A stretch of 64,000 nucleotides of DNA from Parapedobacter lycopersici (GCF_024643285.1 NZ_JAMSLW010000005.1:124001-188000), one strand, 5' to 3'. Positions 24,628 to 34,230 are shown, counted from the first letter of the stretch. Notes: generated from the letters alone by a model not told the origin. Translations and numbers: made by a program.

Positions 24628-26004
24628 TCATACATAATGTTTTGCTGGTTCGGCGCCGGAAAACACCGTAGCGAATACGTCAAGTACCTCATCACACTGT
24701 GCCTTACTGATCGTCAGTGCCGGCCTTATGGTGATGACATTTCCTTCAATCAGCTTGAATGCCACCCCCCGCTTTAGGCATTCGTACATGATCCGCTCCG
24801 CTTCGGCTACTGCCCGTTCCTTGGTATCGGTGTGTTTCACCAGGTCAATGCCCAGGTGAAGTCCCTTCCCCGCAACGTGGCCGATGATGGGATAGCGGTC
24901 TTTCAGCGCCAAGAGCCCTTCCATGAGGTATGCTCCCATTCCGGCGGCGTGGGCCACCAGTCCCTGCTGCTCCATATATTCAATTGCGGCAAGGCCGGCC
25001 GCAGCACATAATGGATTCTTTTCGTGCGTGTAATGCCCGATGGAGCGGTGCTGGAGCACATTGTAAGCTCCCTTAGCTACTATACCGGCAAAAGGCAGCA
25101 ACCCGCCCCCCAGCGATTTTCCCAGCACGAGTATGTCGGGTTCCACGTAGTGCTCGCAGGCGAACCATTTACCCGTCCGGCCAAGCCCCTCAATGATTTC
25201 ATCAAAAATCAACACGATCCCATGCCGGTCGCAGATCAACCGGACCCGTTCCCAGTAATCGCGTGAGGGTACGACGGGTGTAGCGGATATTGGTTCGGCC
25301 ACCAACGCCGCGATATCCGGATGGCGCTGGATAATGACCTCCAGCTGCCGGATGTACTGTTCGTCAATTGCTTCCCCGTCTTTCAGTCCCCAAGGATTAC
25401 GGTAGTAATTGGGAAACTCCACATGGAAGGCCCCCGGCACCATCGGGCCATTGCCCGTAGCAAAGTGCTCCTCGCCGCCCACACTGGCGGCCTGGAAGCC
25501 ATTGCCATGATACGCGTCCCAGTACGACAATGTCTTCCACCGTCCGGTTACCTGTTTCGCCAGGGTAATGGCCAGTTCCACCGCCTCGGAGCCGCCCGGA
25601 CAAAACAGCACGCGTGTTAACTCTCCGGGTGTAAGTCCGATGAGCTTTTGCGCCAGCTTTACGGCCGGAATATTCGTATACCGGCGTGGAGTAAATGCCA
25701 GTTTGTCTTCCAGCTGGTGTTTCACCGCTTCAATCACGGCCGGGTTGGAAAACCCGGCATTATGCACTCCGTTGCCATGCAGATCGATGTAGCGGTTGCC
25801 CTGCAGGTCGATTAAATACGCCCCTTCCGTTTTGGATAGTACATTCATCACGGGGGTGGACAGCGCCTGGTGCAGGAAGCTGTCGGCATCCGCGGCAATC
25901 CAGGCGCGGGTGTGCTCATCCAGCGCAGCCACATATCCGGCGCGCCGGGCACCGCTATTGATGTCACCTTGCTCCCTCGACGCCTCGCTGTTCATAATCG
26001 ACAT
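24628..26004 (-). CDS. PbfA-like PLP enzyme 1 (class-III aminotransferase fold)
   Basis: A 458-residue fold-type-I PLP enzyme. The schiff-base Lys is about K296 in DILVLGKSLGGG and the PLP-binding Asp about D268 in LIFDEIIEGLGRTG. CPGGSEAVELAITLAKQVTG binds the phosphate. The stretch GHYTHEKNPLCAAAGLA replaces the usual TFGGNPL of ordinary class-III transaminases. Enzymes of this kind in phosphonate clusters include (R)-1-hydroxy-2-aminoethylphosphonate ammonia-lyase (PbfA), which makes phosphonoacetaldehyde. The start at 26004 has GGAGG about 10 bp upstream and overlaps the preceding gene by 41 bp; 25995 is an alternative. A true transaminase function is not excluded. Confidence 0.82.
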   Translation of the reverse strand: MSIMNSEASREQGDINSGARRAGYVAALDEHTRAWIAADADSFLHQALSTPVMNVLSKTEGAYLIDLQGNRYIDLHGNGVHNAGFSNPAVIEAVKHQLEDKLAFTPRRYTNIPAVKLAQKLIGLTPGELTRVLFCPGGSEAVELAITLAKQVTGRWKTLSYWDAYHGNGFQAASVGGEEHFATGNGPMVPGAFHVEFPNYYRNPWGLKDGEAIDEQYIRQLEVIIQRHPDIAALVAEPISATPVVPSRDYWERVRLICDRHGIVLIFDEIIEGLGRTGKWFACEHYVEPDILVLGKSLGGGLLPFAGIVAKGAYNVLQHRSIGHYTHEKNPLCAAAGLAAIEYMEQQGLVAHAAGMGAYLMEGLLALKDRYPIIGHVAGKGLHLGIDLVKHTDTKERAVAEAERIMYECLKRGVAFKLIEGNVITIRPALTISKAQCDEVLDVFATVFSGAEPAKHYV

Positions 26005-27868
26005 CGTCCTTAAGCCTCCCCTCCGCATCGTACATGCGTAGGTTGAGGTGATTCCCTGAAATACTGACTGTTACATAATGATGTCCGCGGTAGGTTTTTG
26101 CACTGAACCATGCGCGGTTGGGCGTAAAATCCTCTAGGTTTCCGCCGGCACCACCGGTTTGTACATAAACGACCCCGTGGTCGTGATCGACCTTTCCCCC
26201 GGTGAGCGGATAGGTCCGCTGATACGTATGCAGGTGCCCGTAGAACACGATATCCACTCCGTATTTTTCATAAAGGGGTACAATTTGCTGCAATACGGTG
26301 TCACCCAGAGTCGATTTTCCCGACCAGGAATCGCCATAATCATCATCGTCCGCCGAATACAACGCATGGTGATGCGCAACAAACTTCCAGCGTGCCGTAG
26401 AAGCGGCCAGCTGCTTTTCGAGCCATTGGTACTGGGCACCCGACGGGGCAAAATCGCCGGGGTTATTGCTATTAAGCATAAAGAATTCCGCATCCCCATA
26501 CCGGATATGGTAATATCCATCGGGTGAAGGCAATGTATGGTACTGCCGGTACCAAAACAGATCGCCCTCCCCATTTCCCGCTACCGGATATACCGGCAAC
26601 CGCTCCAGCAGCTGGCCCATGCCGGTAAAATATTCATAGTTCCACTCGTACTTGTTGGCCTGGGTACCGCCGTCGGTGATATCGCCCGTGTGCAATACGA
26701 AATCCGGCCGCTCGCCCCAAAGCAGCTTCGCAATCCGGTTGTTAATATGCGGCCGCGCTTCCGTGTCGCCAATCACGCCAAAGGAAATGGAAGAGGGTGT
26801 TTCAGGTTCCGTCTGAAATGTCAATACGCCCGACGTAAGCGTATCTCCGGCATCAGCTACCGCCTCGATCTCATAGAAATAGGGGGTACCTGGTTTTAAA
26901 CCGGTTAACGCCGCCTTTCCGATGTGAAAGTCGCTTTCGGCCTTGTACTGCTGATCATCCCATTTCAGTTGCCCGGTCAATGGAAGTGTTTCGCCGTAAC
27001 GCACAACCACCGTTGCAGGCCTGTCGGTCTCCCAAACAAGCGTTGCGCTTTCCGTTGTTACCTGATTCAGGTAAGGCCCGGCATTGAAATGAAACGCTTC
27101 CGGCAGCAATTTTCCCGCTTCCACCATTCGTTTCAATTCGGAGAAGCGGCCGGCAATTTCCTGTTCCGTTAGGGCGCGTGCCGTTAACCGCGCATTTTTG
27201 AGCAGGTCGCCTACTTCCATGTATGGTTCCGCTGCCAGGTATCCGGTGGCGGTTAAACGGTCTCCCAACAGCGTCTCCGGTGCGGCGGTATTCTTTTGGA
27301 AGACTTTGGCCCCATTGAGATACAGGCAGAGCTGACGACCGTCATACGTGCCCACAATATGCCACCACCGGTTTTTCCAGCCACGGCCATCGATGGTATA
27401 CTGAGCCCTATTGTCCCCGGACGAAGGTTTCCCGGGGTCCAATGAAAAGATCACCTGGTCATCGTAATAACCCAGTAGCCACAACGGATCGTCCGAATGC
27501 GGCTGGCGACGCATCGAAACAGCGGCACCAATCGGATGGTTAACGTGGTTTATCAGCCACATTTCCACCGTGAATGCCTTCATATGATCCGGATTACCCT
27601 GTTCCGGTAGTATTTCAGAAATACTACCGGTAGGGTTTGCTCCAAAAAGCGTGTAGGACAAGTTTCCAATGGAGAGTGCCTCCCGCGCTTCAACAGGATA
27701 AACGCCATGCTGCGCTTTTATATTTTGGGCCTTGCCAGTCAGCGTATAACCGGGCCAAAGCCACCAATCGGCCACCGTTTCGTTGCTACGCTCCTGGCTC
27801 ATCGCTCCGTGGAAGCCGATGACGCATGCAACCGCCAGAATCACCTTATATAACTTTGCTTCCAACAT
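25964..27868 (-). CDS. Exported LamG-FN3-metallophosphoesterase
   Basis: A 634-residue protein: signal peptide (to about 24), LamG/concanavalin-like sandwich (about 95-235, with WWHIVGTYDGRQLCLYLNG), purple-acid-phosphatase N-terminal FN3 domain (about 262-352), and a calcineurin-like catalytic domain (about 360-610). Motifs: FGVIGDTEARPH (367), HTGDITDGG (395), GNGEGD (431), FVAHHHALYS (about 493) and GHLHTYQRTYP (about 535). The GNH(E/D) motif reads GNGE, so the usual proton-donor His is missing, while GHLH is intact. It starts 10 bp after SusD, the usual place for a surface or periplasmic enzyme of a SusCD locus. The LamG part suggests binding of a carbohydrate or lipid-linked substrate. 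Confidence 0.87.
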   Translation of the reverse strand: MLEAKLYKVILAVACVIGFHGAMSQERSNETVADWWLWPGYTLTGKAQNIKAQHGVYPVEAREALSIGNLSYTLFGANPTGSISEILPEQGNPDHMKAFTVEMWLINHVNHPIGAAVSMRRQPHSDDPLWLLGYYDDQVIFSLDPGKPSSGDNRAQYTIDGRGWKNRWWHIVGTYDGRQLCLYLNGAKVFQKNTAAPETLLGDRLTATGYLAAEPYMEVGDLLKNARLTARALTEQEIAGRFSELKRMVEAGKLLPEAFHFNAGPYLNQVTTESATLVWETDRPATVVVRYGETLPLTGQLKWDDQQYKAESDFHIGKAALTGLKPGTPYFYEIEAVADAGDTLTSGVLTFQTEPETPSSISFGVIGDTEARPHINNRIAKLLWGERPDFVLHTGDITDGGTQANKYEWNYEYFTGMGQLLERLPVYPVAGNGEGDLFWYRQYHTLPSPDGYYHIRYGDAEFFMLNSNNPGDFAPSGAQYQWLEKQLAASTARWKFVAHHHALYSADDDDYGDSWSGKSTLGDTVLQQIVPLYEKYGVDIVFYGHLHTYQRTYPLTGGKVDHDHGVVYVQTGGAGGNLEDFTPNRAWFSAKTYRGHHYVTVSISGNHLNLRMYDAEGRLKDDVDYEQRGVEGAR

Positions 27869-27878
27869 GGTTCGGCAA

Positions 27879-29351
27879 TTAATTATCCCACCATACAGTG
27901 GTGTTCATGTCATCTGCCCCCTGCCTTTCCACGGCGGCATTTCGGTTTGCTGCATTGTGCGACTGTTCAGACAACGGATACGTGAACCGAACGGGAACCC
28001 GGTCGTTATTCTGGTTGGATGGGCCGGCGGTGATTTCGGGATAGTTCGTTCTCCGCCAGTCAAACCATGCCTCCAGACCGGAGAAGAACAGCGCGATCCA
28101 TTTCTGGGTGCCGATGAGGGACAGTGCCTCCGCGGTTTGAAATGCGACGCCTGGCCGGGATAGATAATCAGCCGGCATCTCGGTATCGAAATATGCAAAT
28201 GCCGCGCTTACTCCCTGGTCATAGTAAGTTTTTGCATCACCGGCAATGATTCCTTTATGCGCTGCCTCCGCGAGAATAAACTGCAACTCGGGATAGGCCA
28301 TGAGGTATCCTTTGGCAACATTTCTTCCGCGGCTGGTAATGGCATCTTCAAAATACAGGGAGCCAATACGTGATACATTTTGTACACCTCCGTTATACCC
28401 GAGTGCATCCACATCGCTTAACCCATTGGGGACGCCAACATATTCCGGATTGGCGGTACCGGCGCTTGCGGCGGTAGGGCGGGCAAATACGGCAATCCGG
28501 GGGTCTTCAAAAGCCAGTAATTTGTCTCCGAGGTTTTTGCTGAGCCTGAATTCGTCGAACGACCCGACACGCGCGGTATGCAGCGGAAACTGATTGGGTG
28601 CATCGGGCAGGTATTCCAGCGTGGCGTTATCGGCATTGCTTTCAAAAATCGGGTATTGCCCGGGGTCGCCGAGAATCCGGTTGAAGTCGGCTGTCACATC
28701 CCGCCTATTGGAAATGCGCATCAGGTACCGCAGCTGCAGGGAGTTGGCCAGTTTCCGCCATGCCATTACATCACCCCCGAAAAGAATATCCCCATTAATG
28801 GCTTCATCTGTTGAGCCCAGCAATTCGTTTGCCGTATTCAAGTCGGCAAGAATACCTGTATAAATCTGTTCCTGCGGGTCATACACCGGCTGGTGGATGC
28901 CATCTGTTTTACCGCGGATTGCCTCTGTATATGGCACGTCGCCATACGTATCGGTCAGCACCGAGAAAATCCACGCTTTCATAACCAGCGCAATGCCTTT
29001 GTAGTTATTAAAAGATGATGCTTCACTTAGTTTGTTGAGGTTATATACATCCCGGAGATTACCATACATCGTATTCCAGATGCCGGAGCGGTCGCCCCAG
29101 ATGTATCGGTCCTCATTCACAAACTGGATTTTTGCCGTATGCTGCACAACGATGTTTCCCAGTGACCACCCTTCATTAACCACCTGGTTTACCGATCCCC
29201 GGATAACAGTGGGGAGCAGCAGGTCGGGAGTTACTTCCAATATGGCATAAGGATCGTCGTTAATGTTTTCGAAATCTTTATCACATGATACTGCCGAAAT
29301 TAAGCAGGCAGTGATCATCAGTATGATGCTTTTCCGTTTCATATTTTTCAT
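27879..29351 (-). CDS. SusD/RagB family lipoprotein (SusD-like_2 group)
   Basis: A 490-residue lipoprotein: signal ending ISAVSC (Cys23), then DKDFENINDDPYAILEVTPD, the typical N-terminus of the SusD-like_2 (PF12771) group. Further family segments are GSVNQVVNEGWSLGNIVVQH, IALVMKAWIFSVLTDTYGDV-PYTEA, WRKLANSLQLRYLMRISNR and QKWIALFFSGLEAWFDWRRT. It would bind substrate over the SusC pore encoded 17 bp upstream. This group is often found beside SusC proteins without STN domains, as here. The neighbours point to a phosphorus-containing ligand rather than a plain glycan. Confidence 0.94.
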   Translation of the reverse strand: MKNMKRKSIILMITACLISAVSCDKDFENINDDPYAILEVTPDLLLPTVIRGSVNQVVNEGWSLGNIVVQHTAKIQFVNEDRYIWGDRSGIWNTMYGNLRDVYNLNKLSEASSFNNYKGIALVMKAWIFSVLTDTYGDVPYTEAIRGKTDGIHQPVYDPQEQIYTGILADLNTANELLGSTDEAINGDILFGGDVMAWRKLANSLQLRYLMRISNRRDVTADFNRILGDPGQYPIFESNADNATLEYLPDAPNQFPLHTARVGSFDEFRLSKNLGDKLLAFEDPRIAVFARPTAASAGTANPEYVGVPNGLSDVDALGYNGGVQNVSRIGSLYFEDAITSRGRNVAKGYLMAYPELQFILAEAAHKGIIAGDAKTYYDQGVSAAFAYFDTEMPADYLSRPGVAFQTAEALSLIGTQKWIALFFSGLEAWFDWRRTNYPEITAGPSNQNNDRVPVRFTYPLSEQSHNAANRNAAVERQGADDMNTTVWWDN

Positions 29352-29368
29352 ATTAGCCTGATAGCGGT

Positions 29369-32300
29369 TTATAACTTAAAGCTTAGGTTCAGCCCCCAGC
29401 TTTTCGTGGAGGGCAGTGCCATCGATTCAACACCGGGGATCACCGTTCCGCCGCTCATGGAAGCGGTTTCGGGGTCGATGTGTGGCACGTCGGACCAAAC
29501 GGCCAGGTTGCGGCCGATGACAGAGAGGCGCACATCCCGGAGCGGCAGGTGGCCAAGCACTTTAGCCGGCAGCGTATAGCCCACACGCAGCTCACGCAGC
29601 TTGATGTATGACGCATCAAAAATGGCTCCTTCCAGCAGGCTTCTTCCCAGGGTGTAGGAGGTATGCCATTCCCGCGCCGGCAGCTTCACCGCGTTGGGAG
29701 AATAAGATCCATCTTCGTTTTGCACAACGCCGGAACCAATCACCCCGTTTTCAGGCAAACTGATGTCGTATCCATTTGCCCGCCCCTCGAGGGTTTCAAT
29801 GAGCGCACCCGTTTCCCGTCCGATCACCTGGGTATGTGAATACACTTCGCCGCCGTACCGGATGTCAAATAGCGCACCTACCTGGATGCCCTTCCAGCTG
29901 AAGTTATTGCGTATGCCCAATAACCAGTCGGGATTGTAGTTCCCCAGACTGACCACATTGGCGGTTGGCTGTGGCTTGCCTTCATTGTTGTAAATAACCT
30001 GGCCGTAGTAGGGACTGCTGGCATCGGTTACCCGTTGAAATGCCAGCCCATACATATTGCCCATCCGCTCTCCTTCCCGGGCTTCAACGGTAATGTAACG
30101 ATCGGCCATCACGTAGTTACTGATTCCTGCATCAGGAGCCAGTTCAAGCACTTTGCCCCGATTAGCTGAAAAATTGAAGGCCAAGTCCCATTGGAAGCCG
30201 GATGCCGACTTTACGGGAATAGCGCTTAGCATAGCCTCATATCCCCAGTTCCGGATTTCTCCGGCGTTAAGTACCATGCTGGTATATCCGCTGGAGGCGG
30301 TTAACGGTACGTTGGTCAGGATCTGATTGCGTGTGGTAATGTTGTAGTAAGTGAAATCCAGGTTGATCCGGCTGTCCAACAGGCGGAGTTCGGCACCTAC
30401 TTCGTAGGAATCACTGATTTCGGGCTTGAGATTGAAGTTAGGCAACCGGCCGGATTCCGAAAATGCACGGTAAGCACCGTAGGGATCAAGCGTATTGAAT
30501 GGCTGGGCAAAAGAGTATGGATCCGTATCATTACCCACCTGGGCAAATCCCGTCCGAAGTTTGGCATAGGACAGCCAGTCGGGCAGATTAACGACCCCGT
30601 TCAGCACAAAGCTCAGTGATGCCGACGGATAGAAATAGGAGTTGGTGGAGGTGGCCGCGGCCGTAATGCCGAGGGGAACGGTGAGCGAGCTGGCCCAATC
30701 GTTCCGGGCGGTCAATTCCAGGAAAAGGAAGTCTTTATAGTCTATCTGCGCCGAGCCGTATATACTGTTTACTTTTTTGGCGATGCTCGATTGCTGGGAA
30801 ACCAGTGACACCCGCGAATTCCCCAGGGAGAATATACCGGGAATAATGAGCTGCGGAGCGCTGACATCCAGGGTGGTGCCTTTTACGCTGCGCTGGCTTC
30901 CGCCGGCATTGACCGATAGGTTAATGTCGCTGCCGATCGGCTTGGAAAAGGTAAGCAGGAAGTCCATGTTTCGTTCCTCATTCGTCAGCCTTGCTTCGCG
31001 ATAGCTGCCAAAGGGGAAACGCTGTGTGCTGAATGCCCGCCGCCTATCACGCGTTTGATCGGTATAGTCGGTTCCGATACGCGCAAAAGCCTTTAACCAG
31101 TCAGTAAACTTATAATTCAGGGTGATATTGCCGAACAGCCGGTTATCGTTCAGGCTATTGGTGTTAACCAGTAAGTTAAAATAAGGGTTATCGTGGTAAT
31201 TGTAATTTGAATTGAATTGCTGGACGTTTTCCATGCCGGGCATCCAAAGGCTTTTTTTAGGCGCCAGGTCGACCTGCCGTCCCAGCCAGCCATAAAGCAA
31301 GTAGATGATGTTTTCGGTACCGTAGCTTAGGTTTGGCCGGTTATCACTGTTACTTTTCACATAGTTGGCCGAAACACGTACATCCAGCCGATCCGTAAAA
31401 TTGTAGCCGCCGTTGATTGAAAACGTATTCCGCTTCAGGTCCGTGTTCGGTACAATTCCTTTTTGGTCAAAATTGGTGTATGAAACCCGGAAATCTCCCT
31501 TTTCATGAGCTCCTGAAAGCGCTACGTTATTAATGTATGTTGCGCCCGTCTCGAAGAAATTTTTGATGTTGTCCGGCCTGGCAATCCAGGGTGTGGCGAT
31601 GATGTCGCCCCTTGCCGCCAGATCGGCAGCGCTACCGATCCGGCCGTCGTCCACCAGGTTGATGTCACCCCCGCGGAATCCGTTTGTTGTGGGTGAGTCG
31701 AACTGGTTAATCGGCCGGCCATCAAGCAGTGGGCCCCAGCTTTCATCCACACCATCATTCAATCCGGCGCCGGCACCATCCTCAAAACTAAACTCGCCGT
31801 TCATTCCCTGGCCATACCGGTTTTGAAATTCAGGCAATACCAGGGGGCTTTCAAACGTAGCGCTGGAATTTACACTGATGCCGATACCCTGCTGCCCGCG
31901 ACCCGACTTCGTGGTGATCAACACCACCCCATTGGCTGCTCGGGAACCGTAGAGTGCCGATGCATTTGCCCCCTTCAATACCGATACGGATGCGATGTCG
32001 TCGGGATTAATCAGTCCGGCTCCATTACCATAGTCGGCCTCCTGAAATTCCCGGCCGGAAGAACCGAACAGGTCGTTTGTGATGGGTACGCCATCAATTA
32101 CAAACAGGGGTTGGTTGGCGTTGATGTTTAACGATTTATCGCCCCGAATGGTAATCCGGGATGATCCGCCGACTCCCGAGGGGCTGCCGACGATCGTAAC
32201 ACCAGCAACCTTGCCGGCGAGCCCATCTACAAAATTTGACGTGCGCACCTCCGTCAGCTCCTCGCCCTTTACTTCCTGGGCGGCGTAGCCGAGCGATTTC

Positions 32301-32686
32301 GACTGCCGGGAAATACCCAGCGCCGTTACGACAACTTCTTCGAGTCCGCGGACATCTTCCGACAGCGTTACATTAAGTTGCTGCCGTCCGTTTACCGGGA
32401 ACTCCTGTGTTTGATAGCCAATGGCGCTGACGACCACGATTTCATCGTTAGCCATGATGCGAAGCTGATAGTGGCCTTCGGCATTGGTAACGGTAGTCCG
32501 GTTGGTATTTTTTACATTAACGGTAACGCCTTCCAGCGGTGCCCCATTCCTGTCGGTTACCGTACCTGAAACTTCTGTTGTTTGGTAACCGGCTATGGCC
32601 ATGTTGGCACAGAAGGTAACCAGAATGAACCATATCCGGCCGGTATTTCTGATGACATTGATGAGTAATTTTCGATGCATTTTCAT
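29369..32686 (-). CDS. SusC/RagA family TonB-dependent transporter of locus 2
   Basis: A 1105-residue outer-membrane transporter: signal segment, carboxypeptidase-like domain at about 38-112 (VSGTVTDRNGAPLEGVTVNV), SusC plug with GLEEVVVTALGISRQSKSLG and NFVDGLAGKVAGVTIVGSPS, then LFVIDGVPITNDLFG and DIASVSVLKGANASALYGSR. A beta-barrel follows to the C-terminal WGLNLSFKL. Unlike the SusC at 11266 it has no STN domain, so this locus is not wired to an ECF sigma/FecR pair. Regulation probably comes from the XRE-cupin protein at 34328. With SusD it forms the import complex across the outer membrane. Confidence 0.96.
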   Translation of the reverse strand: MKMHRKLLINVIRNTGRIWFILVTFCANMAIAGYQTTEVSGTVTDRNGAPLEGVTVNVKNTNRTTVTNAEGHYQLRIMANDEIVVVSAIGYQTQEFPVNGRQQLNVTLSEDVRGLEEVVVTALGISRQSKSLGYAAQEVKGEELTEVRTSNFVDGLAGKVAGVTIVGSPSGVGGSSRITIRGDKSLNINANQPLFVIDGVPITNDLFGSSGREFQEADYGNGAGLINPDDIASVSVLKGANASALYGSRAANGVVLITTKSGRGQQGIGISVNSSATFESPLVLPEFQNRYGQGMNGEFSFEDGAGAGLNDGVDESWGPLLDGRPINQFDSPTTNGFRGGDINLVDDGRIGSAADLAARGDIIATPWIARPDNIKNFFETGATYINNVALSGAHEKGDFRVSYTNFDQKGIVPNTDLKRNTFSINGGYNFTDRLDVRVSANYVKSNSDNRPNLSYGTENIIYLLYGWLGRQVDLAPKKSLWMPGMENVQQFNSNYNYHDNPYFNLLVNTNSLNDNRLFGNITLNYKFTDWLKAFARIGTDYTDQTRDRRRAFSTQRFPFGSYREARLTNEERNMDFLLTFSKPIGSDINLSVNAGGSQRSVKGTTLDVSAPQLIIPGIFSLGNSRVSLVSQQSSIAKKVNSIYGSAQIDYKDFLFLELTARNDWASSLTVPLGITAAATSTNSYFYPSASLSFVLNGVVNLPDWLSYAKLRTGFAQVGNDTDPYSFAQPFNTLDPYGAYRAFSESGRLPNFNLKPEISDSYEVGAELRLLDSRINLDFTYYNITTRNQILTNVPLTASSGYTSMVLNAGEIRNWGYEAMLSAIPVKSASGFQWDLAFNFSANRGKVLELAPDAGISNYVMADRYITVEAREGERMGNMYGLAFQRVTDASSPYYGQVIYNNEGKPQPTANVVSLGNYNPDWLLGIRNNFSWKGIQVGALFDIRYGGEVYSHTQVIGRETGALIETLEGRANGYDISLPENGVIGSGVVQNEDGSYSPNAVKLPAREWHTSYTLGRSLLEGAIFDASYIKLRELRVGYTLPAKVLGHLPLRDVRLSVIGRNLAVWSDVPHIDPETASMSGGTVIPGVESMALPSTKSWGLNLSFKL

Positions 32687-32717
32687 ATTATTGTTGCCAA
32701 TTGATTTAAATTCGACT

Positions 32718-32768
32718 ATGCAACCGCCAGATTTGGATTTTGGACGATGCGAATCCGGTGGGTTGCAT
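32718..32768. other. Inverted repeat in the susC leader of locus 2
   Basis: Perfect arms ATGCAACC (32718-32725) and GGTTGCAT (32761-32768) enclose 35 bp, and inside them GGATT and AATCC can also pair. It lies in the 173-bp gap between the PbfA-like gene 2 and susC, about 32 bp upstream of the susC ATG, and could be an mRNA structure or a protein site. Confidence 0.45.
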
Positions 32769-32859
32769 GGTTTGTTTTGGTTTCTTGTCTAGGGGTACTG
32801 GGCTGATCGATGTTCTTACCTCCTTTTTACCGTTAGCTAATTATTGCTGGCCACATGAA

Positions 32860-34230
32860 TTAGGTTGATGGGCTATTTATGCTATATGCAAGCGCTTCAT
32901 CCAGGATGTCCAATGCGTCGTCGAGCTCGCTCGCCCGGATGATGAGTGGCGGATAAAGTGCCAGCACATTTCCGCCGGCCACTTTCAGGCTTAACCCGTT
33001 TTCAAGACAACGGTATAATACCCGTTCGGTGAGCCCGGGGTCAGGTGTTTTGGTCTGCCTGTCGCTTACCAGTTCTATCCCCCATAGCAGACCGATTCCA
33101 CGAACGTCGCCGATGGCCGGATAGCGCCGCTGCATACCGAGCAACCGGTCGCGCATATGCACTTCCATCTGTTTCACATGGGATAATACGTCATATTCTG
33201 CCAGGTAATCCAGCGCTGCCAATGCCGCAGCGGCACCAAGGGGACTTTTCTCATGGGTAAAATGCCCAAGGGATACCTGTCCGGCTACATTCAAAGCGGC
33301 TTTGCAAAGCATGGCCGCCATCGGTATAATACCTGCACCGAGTCCCTTTCCCAATAACAGGATGTCAGGCACGATACCATAATGTTCATAGGCGAACATG
33401 GAGCCGGTACGTCCAAAAGCAATGGGTATTTCATCCAGGATTAAGAGTGCCCCGTGTTTATCGCAGATTTGCCGGATACGCTGCCAGTATGTTTTCGTCG
33501 GTAAGTGGACGGTGGTGCTGCGGATCGTTTCGACCAGTAATGCGCCGACATCCCCCTCCTTTTCCATGACATATTCTATGTAGTCTGCATAGCCGGCATC
33601 CCAGGGTTCATCCGACCGCCGCCACATGCCCCGATACCCGTCAACCGGCGGGACATGCACGCTTCCCGCCAATAATGGTCCCAATCCCTGCTGGAAAACC
33701 TGCTCGCCACCCACGGAAATGCTGTCCATTGACGCGCCGTGAAAGGAATCATACATGGATATTGTTTTGAATTTCCCGGTGGCTATACGGGCCAGCTTCA
33801 GGGCCATACTAACGGCCGAGGTGCCGCCCGGCGCATACAATACCTGAGTAAGGCGATTGTCGGTTAATGACGCCAGCCGTTCGGCCAGCTCAATAGCCGG
33901 AAGATTGGTAAACCGGCGGGGAGAAAAGGCAAGCTGGTCCAGCTGGATTTTCACCCGATCGACGATATAGGGGTTTTGATAACCCAGCTGATGCACGCTA
34001 TTGCCGTGGAAATCGACGTATGTTTTTCCGGCGAGGCTAGTAAAGCCGACGCCCCGGCTTGCCGTCACAACATCCAGGCAGGGCGTAGAAAGTGCCTGAT
34101 GCAGAAACCCGGCGGTATCACGGTCGAGTACCTGTCTGGTTACTTCGTCGAGTCCATCGTTCCAGCGCTGGCGGCGGTCCGTTGTGTTCAGGTCGCCTTC
34201 GGCATGTAAATGATTAATCCGGCCTTCCAT
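32860..34230 (-). CDS. PbfA-like PLP enzyme 2 (class-III aminotransferase fold)
   Basis: A 456-residue paralogue of the enzyme at 24628. Shared signatures include FLHQALSTP near residue 42, AFSPRRFTNLPA, APGGTSAVSMALKLARIATG, LLILDEIPIAFGRTG (Asp266), DILLLGKGLGAG (Lys295) and GHFTHEKSPLGAAAALAALD. The THEKxP stretch, not the normal TFGGNP of class-III transaminases, is common to both. One of the two may be the (R)-1-hydroxy-2-aminoethylphosphonate ammonia-lyase (PbfA) and the other may act on a related aminophosphonate or transaminate. It is the first gene after the operator-like palindrome, directly downstream of the regulator, so it heads the operon. It is unusual for a catabolic enzyme to precede susC. 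Confidence 0.8.
   Translation of the reverse strand: MEGRINHLHAEGDLNTTDRRQRWNDGLDEVTRQVLDRDTAGFLHQALSTPCLDVVTASRGVGFTSLAGKTYVDFHGNSVHQLGYQNPYIVDRVKIQLDQLAFSPRRFTNLPAIELAERLASLTDNRLTQVLYAPGGTSAVSMALKLARIATGKFKTISMYDSFHGASMDSISVGGEQVFQQGLGPLLAGSVHVPPVDGYRGMWRRSDEPWDAGYADYIEYVMEKEGDVGALLVETIRSTTVHLPTKTYWQRIRQICDKHGALLILDEIPIAFGRTGSMFAYEHYGIVPDILLLGKGLGAGIIPMAAMLCKAALNVAGQVSLGHFTHEKSPLGAAAALAALDYLAEYDVLSHVKQMEVHMRDRLLGMQRRYPAIGDVRGIGLLWGIELVSDRQTKTPDPGLTERVLYRCLENGLSLKVAGGNVLALYPPLIIRASELDDALDILDEALAYSINSPST

Noticed and set aside
24628..26004. Simple annotation as glutamate-1-semialdehyde or acetylornithine aminotransferase
   Set aside because: The THEKNP stretch and the phosphonate gene neighbourhood do not fit those families, though the fold is shared.
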